64,000 bases of DNA, taken from positions 95,517 through 159,516 of the forward strand of contig CAVXNH010000109.1 of assembly GCA_963762885.1 (NCBI GenBank), given 5' to 3'. The stretch's first letter is position 1. The number at the start of each line of letters is the position of its first letter. This stretch comes from JASHVB01 sp963762885 (GTDB taxonomy: Bacteria; Pseudomonadota; Alphaproteobacteria; Acetobacterales; Acetobacteraceae). The notes beneath the pieces are model-generated. The model was not told the origin of the DNA, did not search any database, and worked only from the letters and a program-made list of their open reading frames with translations. The position numbers and the translations under genes are program-made. Below are positions 17,427 through 25,294 of the stretch, one piece after another.

Positions 17427-18265
17427 GCTGCCTCCCCCGGCGTTGCGCTGACAAATCGGAACGTGCCGCCGACCCGTTCGACATGGCCCAACCCGGGCCA
17501 CGGATGGTGATAGCCGATGACGGCCAGTTTCTCGCCCGCCAGCCGTGCCAGCAATCGGCGCCGTGTCGCCACCGCTTCGACCGGATCGGTGTCGAATGCG
17601 CTTTCCGCCTCGGGGAACGCGTAGGACAGCGGATCGTGGAACGCGACGTCGCCGGTCAGGCACCAACCGCCGGTGAACAGGTACGCCAGGTGCCCGGGGG
17701 TGTGTCCCGGCGTCGCCCACGCCTGGACGCCGGGCAGGAATTCTTCGCCGTCGCTGATCAGGCGGATGCGGTCGCGCAACGGCAGCAGGTGCTTGCGCAC
17801 GCCGGCCAGGCTGCGCTCGCGCCGTTCCCCGGGAGGGTTGGATTCCCAGAACGCCAACTCCGCCTGTGCCATGTAGATCGTCGCGTTGGGATAGTTCGGC
17901 ACGCCGTCATCGCGCATCGTGCCCCAGCAATGGTCCGAATGGGCGTGCGTTAGCACCAGCGCATCGATCGACGCCGCATCGACTTCCGCCTGCGCCATGC
18001 TGTCGAGCAATTGCCCGCTATCCGGGCCGAACAATTTCGACGAGCCCATACCGTTATCGAACAGCACGCGCTTGCCGTCGGTGTCGAGCAGCAGGCAGTT
18101 TTGTTCGACTCGGACTTTGTCGGTCGCCTGGCCGGCGGCGGTGAGCGCGACATCCATAGCCGCCTCATCGGGACCTTTGAAGATGCGTGCCGCGCGCGGT
18201 AGCACCAGCGGTCCGTCGGAGACGATCGCCGCGTCCATCGCGCCGATGCGGAAACGGTGGAACAT
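17423..18265 (-). CDS. MBL-fold metallo-hydrolase
   Basis: 280 residues from ATG 18265, with GAGGT just upstream. Metal ligands appear in LVLTHAHSDHCWG (HxHxDH), TPGHTPGHLAYL and the Asp of GDVAFHD; a late YHHP supplies another His. It resembles the quorum-quenching lactonase/glyoxalase II-like branch, with a cytosolic start (MFHRFRIGAMDAAIVSDG). The frame is open upstream through the PIN-domain gene because of a probable one-base indel, so no true fusion is assumed. It is the first gene of a two-gene operon with the Gfo/Idh/MocA oxidoreductase. Confidence 0.88.
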   Translation of the reverse strand: MFHRFRIGAMDAAIVSDGPLVLPRAARIFKGPDEAAMDVALTAAGQATDKVRVEQNCLLLDTDGKRVLFDNGMGSSKLFGPDSGQLLDSMAQAEVDAASIDALVLTHAHSDHCWGTMRDDGVPNYPNATIYMAQAELAFWESNPPGERRERSLAGVRKHLLPLRDRIRLISDGEEFLPGVQAWATPGHTPGHLAYLFTGGWCLTGDVAFHDPLSYAFPEAESAFDTDPVEAVATRRRLLARLAGEKLAVIGYHHPWPGLGHVERVGGTFRFVSATPGEAA

Positions 18266-18272
18266 GGTTACC

Positions 18273-18664
18273 TCACCAGATTCTCGGTACCCGGACGCTG
18301 CAAAAGCCTGGTCCTCGGTGCTGATGATCAGGTAGTTGCGTAACGCGGTGGCGGTCAGCATGCGGTCCGTCGGGTCCTTGTGATGCAGCGGCAGGTGGTT
18401 GGCATGTTCTGCGTTATCCCAGCCCAGCGGCTGCACTGCAAATCCCCGGGTCCGTAGTGGCGCGGCGAGCGACGGAGCAACGCCCAAGACAGCGGGCAGC
18501 CTGTCGAGAGCGGCCTTGCGAGTGATCTCCCAGACCGTGATCGGCGAGACCCATACTTCCGCTGTGCGCATGATCGGCGCCGCCTGCGGCATGGCGCGAT
18601 CAGCGTCTGGTGCTGTGAGAAAGGCGATCAGTGTGCACGCGCCGGCGAGGTAGCCAACCATCAT
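18273..18664 (-). CDS. VapC-like PIN-domain toxin, probably inactive and indel-disrupted
   Basis: About 130 codons. PIN features are AEVWVSPITVWEITRKAAL, LPLHHKDPTDRMLTATAL (conserved Asp) and LIISTEDQAFAA. The usual N-terminal LLD(T/A) acidic site reads YLAGACTLIAFL here, so the first catalytic Asp appears replaced by Gly. As written, the frame continues into the metallo-hydrolase. With one missing base restored in the GGG near 18285, it ends VPRIW and TGA (18273-18275), a common VapC ending. ATG 18664 overlaps the antitoxin stop (ATGA). An intact PIN toxin would cleave RNA; this copy is probably dead, or an error hides the truth. Confidence 0.7.
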
Positions 18665-18894
18665 TCCCGGCCTTCGTCGGCGAGCTCGGCATCGGTCATT
18701 GGTGCGAACATGGCTGGGTCATAGACGAAATCGCGCCATTCCGGCACGCCACGCAGCAGTCCGGGTTGCCGCGCATGCGGTACGGTCACGGGCACCAGCT
18801 TTGCTGGCGGCGTTCCATTCCGCGCGATGACAATTTTTGCCCCCTGCTCGATCTCTGCCAGTAGGGCAGAGAGAGTGGTCTTCGCCTGATGCAC
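18661..18894 (-). CDS. Phd/YefM-type antitoxin of the VapBC-like pair
   Basis: 77 residues from GTG 18894; a few residues upstream (LKTVN) match the family, so the real start may be CTG slightly upstream. The N-terminus HQAKTTLSALLAEIEQGAKIVIARNGTPPAKLVPV is a Phd-like DNA-binding fold. The acidic C-terminus (DPAMFAPMTDAELADEGRE) should bind the toxin. It normally neutralises the PIN toxin and represses the operon. It overlaps the toxin by 4 bases. Confidence 0.85.
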   Translation of the reverse strand: MHQAKTTLSALLAEIEQGAKIVIARNGTPPAKLVPVTVPHARQPGLLRGVPEWRDFVYDPAMFAPMTDAELADEGRE

Positions 18895-19052
18895 GTTGAC
18901 GGTCTTCAGCGAGGATGTGTTGGACTAAGTTTGAACCAGGCGAGATCGTGAGAATCCAGGGGCCAGTCGTCAAATCAAGTGAAGCCATGGCTCGCGAAGA
19001 ATATCGGCAACGGGTCGATTCCGGCGGCACCCGCCCGATCGTCCGTTATGGA

Positions 19053-19066
19053 TTGACCTAGATCAA
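19053..19066 (+). promoter_or_regulatory. FNR/CRP-type box upstream of the Crp/Fnr regulator
   Basis: TTGACCTAGATCAA is one base away from the FNR/ANR consensus TTGAT-N4-ATCAA and lies just ahead of the Crp/Fnr-family gene. It may serve autoregulation or oxygen-responsive control. No footprint data are implied. Confidence 0.55.
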
Positions 19067-19084
19067 TCATTGGACCTGAGCGCC

Positions 19085-19822
19085 ATGCAAGACTGTCCGT
19101 GGCCGAACAGTTGGGCTCCAGATATGCGGGATTGCGGCGAGGCACACGAAATCGTTTTGCGGCAAGGTTGGCTCAGCCGGATGCCGGTCTCGTTTCAGCA
19201 AGAGGTGCTGGAACGATGCCGTGTGCGGCATTTCACGCGGGGGCAGGTCATTTATGTGATCGGCGAGCCGCCGGGGTCCATGTATGGTCTGGTAGCCGGC
19301 GGGGTTGCCATTTCCATCGCACCCAACAATGAGGTAGGTCCTCTCGTCGCATTTTCTGAGAGGCCAGGCTCCTGGTTCGGACTGGCAGCGGCAATTACCG
19401 AAAAGCCGCGCCCAATCGGCCTTGTGGCAACGTGTAGCACCGACATGCTGCAACTGCCACTACATGCATTGAATGAGATCGTCAGCCAGGACCCCGCTGT
19501 TTGGCGCCTTTTTGCGATTGGCGCGCTTGACCAACTCGGCGTGGTCTTCGGGACATGTGCCGACCTGATGATCCGCGACCCGTTCAAGCGATGCGTCGGC
19601 ATACTGTTAAGTCTGGCTGGCTGCCGAGTGGCCTGTCCGTCGGAGTTACCGCCCAACGACATCAACTTGAGTCAGGAAGATCTTGCCACCCTGTCCAACG
19701 TCGCCAGGACCACCATGAATGCTACCCTGAACAAACTTGAAACAGCCGGCAGGCTTGAAAGATCCTACCGCCGAATACGTCTTCTGGCGCCTGACGCAAT
19801 GAGAGCAATGCTGTGCGATTAG
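19085..19822 (+). CDS. Crp/Fnr-family transcriptional regulator
   Basis: 245 residues from ATG 19085; TTG 19070 would add five. It has an N-terminal cyclic-nucleotide-binding fold (RGQVIYVIGEPPGSMYGLVAGGVAISI) and a C-terminal winged helix (NLSQEDLATLSNVARTTMNATLNKLETAGRLERSYRRIRLL). No N-terminal cluster of four cysteines for an iron-sulfur centre is visible, so a direct FNR-type oxygen sensor is unlikely, although the upstream box is FNR-like. It precedes a response-regulator remnant, a diguanylate cyclase and an intact LuxR-type response regulator. Confidence 0.9.
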   Translation: MQDCPWPNSWAPDMRDCGEAHEIVLRQGWLSRMPVSFQQEVLERCRVRHFTRGQVIYVIGEPPGSMYGLVAGGVAISIAPNNEVGPLVAFSERPGSWFGLAAAITEKPRPIGLVATCSTDMLQLPLHALNEIVSQDPAVWRLFAIGALDQLGVVFGTCADLMIRDPFKRCVGILLSLAGCRVACPSELPPNDINLSQEDLATLSNVARTTMNATLNKLETAGRLERSYRRIRLLAPDAMRAMLCD

Positions 19823-20118
19823 AAAGGGACAAAATTGGAAGCGTCAACGCCGTCTCCGGAGATATCCTTGAACGCTACCTGCGTTCAGTCGAGACTGGCG
19901 AATTGGTGAGCGGCCAACTTACCCAGAGGAAGCGAGGAATCGTGCAGATACTCACTAAAGCCGTGAAATTTGACACCCGCCGGAGAGCCGCAGCGTTGAG
20001 TTTCCGCGCGAGACTGGACAAAAGCCAGGTAGGCATGCTCCCTCCGCGACGTTTGTCGGAATTGGCCCTGAACGCGCGGCGGCACACTGTCGTTTGTATT
20101 CGCGAGTTCATGCGCTAG
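19813..20118 (+). pseudogene. Remnant of a LuxR-type response regulator (output domain)
   Basis: The first ~45 residues (VSGDILERYLRSVETGELVSGQLTQRKRGIVQIL) closely match residues 125-160 of the intact regulator at 21314 (ISGEILEGYLRSVEAGGSVSDLLTRREREIVQMI). The DNA similarity continues to the end, but the reading frame is lost after about 19955: the helix-turn-helix is no longer encoded, and fragments of it appear in other frames. The receiver domain is missing. The fragment overlaps the Crp/Fnr gene end. It looks like the decayed partner of a tandem duplication, with the Crp/Fnr and cyclase genes now around it. Confidence 0.75.
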
Positions 20119-20174
20119 GATGACGGTCCGGAACGGAGTGGCTGTTTCCGGGGACGAGCACGCTGCGGGGCGAA

Positions 20175-21056
20175 ATGCGGCTTTTGGAACTGCCGCCGGG
20201 TGACATCGCCTACTTTGCATCGCGACTGCTGTTATGCGGTGTCGCAATTGCAGTGGCAGGAACTGGTTTGCAATACGCTTGGCTCGCACGACGCGAGGGC
20301 CGGCGGTGGCGAATGGCCACGGTCGGAAGCATATTGCTCGTCGCCGGCGCCGGCTTGTCGGCTTATGACGCAATCGACAACGTCCTGTTGTCGCTGGATG
20401 CTCCGCTGACCCTGCTAAGTTGGTTGTGGTTCTTCCTGTTCGATGCTCTGTTGCCACTCTGGGGGATGCAACTGATCGCCGCATGGCGCGAGCGCGACCG
20501 GACCTTGGCAGAGCTATCGCGCCTAAGTGTGACCGACCAGTTGACCGGTGCCCTGAACCGGCGTGGCTTTTTTGATCGCGCGGTAACATCGATCGCGCAA
20601 GCTCGGCGCTCCGATTTGGCGGGTGCCCTGATCATGTTCGATATTGACCGCTTCAAGGCGATCAATGATCGATTCGGGCACGGCGCAGGCGATGAGGTAC
20701 TGCGCGGTGTCGTCACAGTGCTTATGGCCGCGATGCGTCCCGGCGACCTGATCGGCCGAATGGGCGGCGAGGAGTTCGCGGTTTTCCTCCACGACACCAC
20801 CAATACGGCGGCGATCTCGATCGCAGACCGCTTGCGTGGCGGCGTGCAATCCGGCGTGATACATCCCGCAGGCCCGGGCAGCCAGGTGACGGTCAGTGGC
20901 GGCGTTGCGCCGATACGCAACTCACTCGAGCCGGAGACTGCGTTGTCGCTGGCGCTGTCCGCCGCCGACGAGGCACTTTACGCCGCCAAACGCAATGGCC
21001 GCGACCGGGTTATGTCAGCGTTCGCCGACGCAGCTATTTCGGAAGAGACACACTAG
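20175..21056 (+). CDS. Membrane-anchored diguanylate cyclase (GGDEF)
   Basis: 293 residues. Three membrane segments occupy about residues 15-35, 48-66 and 78-100, followed by a GGDEF domain (LSVTDQLTGALNRRGFF, MFDIDRFKAINDRFGHGAGD). The active site is GGEEF (residues 197-201), and an inhibitory site RPGD lies five residues before it (188-191), so it should make c-di-GMP with product feedback inhibition. No EAL domain is present. It sits between two response-regulator copies, suggesting a link to a two-component pathway. Confidence 0.93.
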   Translation: MRLLELPPGDIAYFASRLLLCGVAIAVAGTGLQYAWLARREGRRWRMATVGSILLVAGAGLSAYDAIDNVLLSLDAPLTLLSWLWFFLFDALLPLWGMQLIAAWRERDRTLAELSRLSVTDQLTGALNRRGFFDRAVTSIAQARRSDLAGALIMFDIDRFKAINDRFGHGAGDEVLRGVVTVLMAAMRPGDLIGRMGGEEFAVFLHDTTNTAAISIADRLRGGVQSGVIHPAGPGSQVTVSGGVAPIRNSLEPETALSLALSAADEALYAAKRNGRDRVMSAFADAAISEETH

Positions 21057-21211
21057 AGCATTTTCACCCTGTGTGGATTGGCCGCGGGATGCCTTGTGTG
21101 CCATCAGGCAGGGGGCGCGGGAACATGATCGGGCTGAAACCAGGCACCACCGACTACGGGGTTGTCAGCAACAATCATATGTCGCCGCAGACCTTTATAG
21201 CATAATTTATC

Positions 21212-21230
21212 TGTGACATCAGCAGTCACA
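21212..21230 (+). promoter_or_regulatory. Perfect dyad TGTGAC-N7-GTCACA upstream of the response regulator
   Basis: TGTGACATCAGCAGTCACA has perfect six-base arms and lies ~84 bases before the response-regulator ATG, next to an A/T-rich stretch that may hold a -10 region (CATAATTTAT). The half-sites resemble Crp-family sites but the spacing is one to two bases wider. It is a candidate operator for the nearby Crp/Fnr regulator; this is inference. Confidence 0.4.
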
Positions 21231-21313
21231 TCGCGCACAATCGGGTACCGACCCGACCCGGGACAGCGTCGAGAGGTTGTAGTATCGGGAATTTGGGAGA
21301 CTGCGAGGGGACC

Positions 21314-21955
21314 ATGCTGACAATTCTGCTTGCGGACGATCATGCCGTTGTACGCCGCGGTCTGCGAGCGATCCTCGAGCAGCGGGAAGACTGGCGGATC
21401 TGTGCTGAAGCGTCGAACGGTCGCCAGGCGGTCGATCTGGCGACGCTGCACAGGCCGAACGTCGCCATACTTGATATGGCGATGCCGGAACTGAACGGAT
21501 TGGAGGCAACCCGCGGGATACGGCGCGAAAGCCCGGAAACCGAGATCCTGATCTTCACGATGGTACAGTCCACGGTGTTGACGCGCGACGTCCTGGCAGC
21601 AGGCGCACGCGGGTTCGTCCTGAAAGGCGAGTTGGACCGGTTCGTGGTCGATGCAGTCGAAGCACTCGCTGCGCACAAGGCTTACTTCAGCGGCGCCATC
21701 TCCGGAGAGATCCTGGAAGGCTACCTGCGCTCAGTCGAGGCAGGCGGTTCAGTGAGCGATCTGCTCACCCGCCGGGAGCGAGAAATCGTCCAAATGATTG
21801 CCGAGGGACTCAGCAATAAGCGGATCGCACTGAAGCTCGATGTCAGCGTCAAGACAGTTGAGACACATCGGACGGCGCTCATGCGCAAGATTGGCGCGCG
21901 CACTGTGGCTGAAGTCGTCCGCTACGCGATAAGAAACGGAATGACTGCCGCATGA
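21314..21955 (+). CDS. NarL/FixJ-family response regulator
   Basis: 213 residues from ATG 21314. The receiver domain has the acidic pair in LLADDHAVVRRG (D8, D9), the phospho-acceptor in AILDMAMPELNG (D54) and the conserved Lys in GFVLKGE (about 104). The LuxR-type helix-turn-helix runs from LTRREREIVQMIAEGLSNKRIALKLDVSVKTVETHRTAL to the end. No kinase is adjacent. The HisKA_3-type kinase at 36086 is the right family to be a partner, but it is 14 kb away. Confidence 0.93.
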   Translation: MLTILLADDHAVVRRGLRAILEQREDWRICAEASNGRQAVDLATLHRPNVAILDMAMPELNGLEATRGIRRESPETEILIFTMVQSTVLTRDVLAAGARGFVLKGELDRFVVDAVEALAAHKAYFSGAISGEILEGYLRSVEAGGSVSDLLTRREREIVQMIAEGLSNKRIALKLDVSVKTVETHRTALMRKIGARTVAEVVRYAIRNGMTAA

Positions 21956-22001
21956 GGGAACCGCGTTGACGGAGCCTGCTGTCGCAAGATGTCCTGCCGC
22001 A

Positions 22002-23399
22002 TCAGCCATCCAGGCTCGCCTGGATGGTTCCTGAACGTACAGCGGCAGCCAGCACCGCGTGGTCTTGCTCGGCACGATCAGCATAGGCAAAGGCAAACTT
22101 GCCGATCGCTTCGTCGAAGGTGTCCCGTCTACCAAGATAGCCACTGATAACCCAAGGATCGCCGGACTTCGCGTGCGCACGGGCCAGGACCCATCCACAT
22201 GCCTTTGCGTAAATCGCCAACATCTTTGCGTCATAGGTCTCGACCCGCGGTGTCAACTTCACGTCGCGCAACTGTCGCACGTAGTAATGCCGGCCATTTG
22301 GCCCCGTTGCCCATCCCAGGAACAGATCCGAGGCGGGTTGCATCAACCGTTGACCTTGGACCACGCGCTCGCCGTGATGAGCGTGCACGCTCTTGCCGGC
22401 ATAAGCCTCCAGCACGGATGCATTGGCTTCCTTGACCTGCAAGAACAAAGGATCGCCCGTGACGGACATCATCAATGCAACCATGCAGAGTGTCCCGACG
22501 CTGCCAATTCCAACCACCTTGATCGCCACATCCACGGTGCGGTACCGGTCGAGCAAGACACGCCTGTCCTCGGCCAGAGTGCTTCGGTATTGCGCCAGCA
22601 CCTCAAGGCACATGGCCGGATAGTCAGTTCGACTCTCGGCGGGCAAGTGGAATATGGTTGGTCGGGTATCGCGGATCCGCGGCGTTGTGCTCGCGAGGTC
22701 CACCAACTTCGGGAACACAAGCTCCGAACTACTGCGTGCCGTAGCCTTGGAAATCCGCTTGCGATGCGCCACCTGACGAGAATGCGGTAGCATCGCCAGA
22801 TAGTCGGCTTCGTCGAGCCGGGCATACCAGGCATCCAATACATTCATCCGCGCAAAGTCATGCATTGCCTCACGGTAGCGGCGCGCACAGCCAAGTACAG
22901 CTTCCCGTCCCGCATCGTCGGACAGCCCGTTCGACCGCGACGCAAGGGCAACCGATGCGGTCAGGCGTTTGAGGTCCCACTCCCAGGGCGCAGGCAGCGT
23001 CTCATCGAGATCATTGATGTCGAAGATCAATCGGCGTTCCGGTGTGGCGAAGCCACCGAAATTAAGCAGGTGGGCATCTCCGCATGCCTGCACATGGATT
23101 CCAGTGTTCGGTGTGCGGGCCAGATCGGCCGCCATGACACCAGCAGATCCACGGTAGAAGGTGAAGGGAGTTTGCAACATGCGCCCATAGCGCAGGGGCA
23201 GCAGATCTGGCTGGCGCGTCTTGTCTGCGGCGCGGAGGATGGTCAGCGGATCCACACGATCGGCCGGCACGCGCCAATCGGCATGCGCCTCATGGGGCAC
23301 GGTCGCCCGCAAGTCTTTACCCATGGTGCGTCGTTGCGCCGGCGGCAGCATCGCCGGCCATTCCCGCTGCGATGGTTGGATGCTTGGACCGCGTGCCAT
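22002..23399 (-). CDS. DUF2252 family protein
   Basis: 465 residues from ATG 23399; the frame is open upstream but the start overlaps the stop of the preceding gene (ATGA), which decides it. Recognisable DUF2252 segments: TPFTFYRGSAGVMAADLA, VQACGDAHLLNFGGFATPER, IFDINDLDETLPAPWEWDLKRL and the kinase-like VVGIGSVGTLCMVALM. The fold is related to aminoglycoside phosphotransferase-like kinases, but the substrate is unknown. It is co-transcribed with the bestrophin-like membrane protein. Confidence 0.9.
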   Translation of the reverse strand: MARGPSIQPSQREWPAMLPPAQRRTMGKDLRATVPHEAHADWRVPADRVDPLTILRAADKTRQPDLLPLRYGRMLQTPFTFYRGSAGVMAADLARTPNTGIHVQACGDAHLLNFGGFATPERRLIFDINDLDETLPAPWEWDLKRLTASVALASRSNGLSDDAGREAVLGCARRYREAMHDFARMNVLDAWYARLDEADYLAMLPHSRQVAHRKRISKATARSSSELVFPKLVDLASTTPRIRDTRPTIFHLPAESRTDYPAMCLEVLAQYRSTLAEDRRVLLDRYRTVDVAIKVVGIGSVGTLCMVALMMSVTGDPLFLQVKEANASVLEAYAGKSVHAHHGERVVQGQRLMQPASDLFLGWATGPNGRHYYVRQLRDVKLTPRVETYDAKMLAIYAKACGWVLARAHAKSGDPWVISGYLGRRDTFDEAIGKFAFAYADRAEQDHAVLAAAVRSGTIQASLDG

Positions 23400-24208
23400 C
23401 AGTGTGTTTGTCCCCTCGAGCCAAATCCTTGGATCGTCCAGACGAGCGGGGAAGTATCTGCCCAAATCGCGCCTTCGCGGGGTTGGTTCAAGTCCACGAT
23501 CAACACCATCCCCCCCGCCCACATCAGCAACAAGAGGGACGACAATACCAACTGCCTTTTGCCGGCGAGGCCGAACTGGTAGCCCAACGCACCAATGGCC
23601 AGCAGCGAGCCACAGTAGAGCGCAAGCAGGATTTCAACCGGCACGCGGCTTTCGAACGCAAACCGCTGCGCGGTCGACCTGGAAAACATGTCATTCAACG
23701 CGTTGACCAGGGCGGTTGTCACCGTGTTCGCAGAGTGGTGGGCGACCGTCTCGGTGGAACCCCATATTTCTGTTTGCAGCGCATTCATCCGCGCGACCAG
23801 CAGGGGTACATCGGCTTCAGACCGGGTTTCGGTAAATTCAAGCCGGACCTTGGCATAATCTGCGATCTTTGCAGCGATCGAAGGCCCCTCCTCGCCGTCG
23901 ATCAACTTTGTTCTCAGCCAGGCCGTCTGGATCGCGGTTGCCTCCGACACGACCAGACCGCGACGGGCCTCATACCGGTTCTGTGCAAAGTTTATCGACA
24001 AACTCAGGGTAAACGCGAGCAAACCAACCATTCCAGCGGTAAGCGTCGAAATACCCGAACCGTCCTCACCCTTGGCTGCACTCCCGACAATTTTCATCCG
24101 TCCAAGACGGAAACCGATCTCCGTAGCCAGCAAAAGCGACAAAAAAAGGAAGCTGCCGGTGGCAAACAGACCCAACTCAAACAGGTCCTTGAAGAACAGG
24201 AGACTCAT
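23399..24208 (-). CDS. DUF4239 / bestrophin-like membrane protein
   Basis: 269 residues with hydrophobic segments near the start (FATGSFLFLSLLLATEIGF, MVGLLAFTLSLSINFA) and near the end (VEILLALYCGSLLAIGALGY, LSSLLLLMWAGGMVLIVDL). A central soluble helical region contains RRGLVVSEATAIQTAWLRTKL, typical of the DUF4239 group. A channel role is only suggested by the family name. The stop overlaps the ATG of the DUF2252 gene. Confidence 0.82.
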   Translation of the reverse strand: MSLLFFKDLFELGLFATGSFLFLSLLLATEIGFRLGRMKIVGSAAKGEDGSGISTLTAGMVGLLAFTLSLSINFAQNRYEARRGLVVSEATAIQTAWLRTKLIDGEEGPSIAAKIADYAKVRLEFTETRSEADVPLLVARMNALQTEIWGSTETVAHHSANTVTTALVNALNDMFSRSTAQRFAFESRVPVEILLALYCGSLLAIGALGYQFGLAGKRQLVLSSLLLLMWAGGMVLIVDLNQPREGAIWADTSPLVWTIQGFGSRGQTH

Positions 24209-24379
24209 CCAAAAATCCCCGTTGGGGAAGGCATGTCCTCACAGGAAATCGTAAAAGGCGCTCTTACGCGTGCGGTCGGCATTCCGAATTTCCTTCGCGT
24301 CTGTGTTCTGCCCGGCGCATATGACGGCGACATGGACCGGTCTGCCGAAAGTGCGCCCCATGGCGATTCAACTTCCGTG

Positions 24380-25258
24380 TTAGGGGATTTCATTGGTTCT
24401 GGCCGATTCGGCTACGTCTGGCAACGGGCGCCCAAACCACATTTTGTACGGCATTGAGATGATCACGTTGACCAGCAGGTAGAGCAGTATCGTGGACCCC
24501 ACGAGGGTCTGATGCGGAAAATTGGCTGTCGCTATTGCCGCGGCGACGCCAGGATGACGAGAGGAGGTTGTCAGCGCCAGGACGGTTCGGTTGGCTGGAT
24601 CAGGTCCACCCAGCAGATGCCCAGCCACAAGCCCGACGAGAACAAAAGCTGCCAAAGCAAGCAAAGTACCGCTGCTTATCAACGAAAGGATCTCCGGCAT
24701 TTTGGTAACCAAAATAGGAAGCACACTTACAATCAGGAGAATTGAAGCAACCGCAGCAAGTGGCTTGGCGATCCGCTCGGCGAACGGACGCGCAAAGTGG
24801 TGGACCATCAGCCCGCACCCCAAAGGCGCGAGCACCTTGGTCGCGACAATGAGGGCGATCGTCGTTATCGGGATTTCCGACTGCGTGCCGAAGGCCTTGC
24901 CAAGCCAATGGACCGCCAGCGGCACAAATCCGACCGCGAGAAACGCCGCAACAACCAGCAGGCCAATAGCGTACGAGGCGTCTCCTGCCACTTTGTGCGC
25001 CTTCTTCGGAAGCAATGGCGGAATGGGCGAGACCGACAGAGTGATCAGAACGATCTCCACAACCGGCTGCAAGTGCGTGATAGCAACTATGACCGAAGCA
25101 AACAGCGGCATGATGACATTAATCGACACCAGCGACCTGATCAGCAACCTCGGCCGAAACACGACATACGCCACGTCCTGAGGCCTGGTCGTCAGGCCGA
25201 TCGCAAAGACGGCAAGCAAGATGCTTGCCGCCAGCGTGAACTGTATCAACGCGACCAT
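24380..25258 (-). CDS. BASS-family (bile acid:sodium symporter-like) transporter
   Basis: 292 residues, about nine to ten hydrophobic segments. It starts MVALIQFTLAASILLAVFAIGL and has the family's broken-helix pattern (TLSVSPIPPLLPKKA and LALTTSSRHPGVAAAIA). Such carriers import organic anions with sodium. The substrate is unknown. It stands alone between the DUF4239 gene and the DUF2254 gene. Confidence 0.8.
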   Translation of the reverse strand: MVALIQFTLAASILLAVFAIGLTTRPQDVAYVVFRPRLLIRSLVSINVIMPLFASVIVAITHLQPVVEIVLITLSVSPIPPLLPKKAHKVAGDASYAIGLLVVAAFLAVGFVPLAVHWLGKAFGTQSEIPITTIALIVATKVLAPLGCGLMVHHFARPFAERIAKPLAAVASILLIVSVLPILVTKMPEILSLISSGTLLALAAFVLVGLVAGHLLGGPDPANRTVLALTTSSRHPGVAAAIATANFPHQTLVGSTILLYLLVNVIISMPYKMWFGRPLPDVAESARTNEIP

Positions 25259-25294
25259 GCCGATCCGCCTAATACCGTTGGCGCGATTTCACGA

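Noticed and set aside
17423..18664. PIN-domain/metallo-hydrolase fusion protein
   Set aside because: A one-base correction near 18285 gives the toxin a typical VPRIW end and leaves the hydrolase its own ribosome-binding site and ATG.
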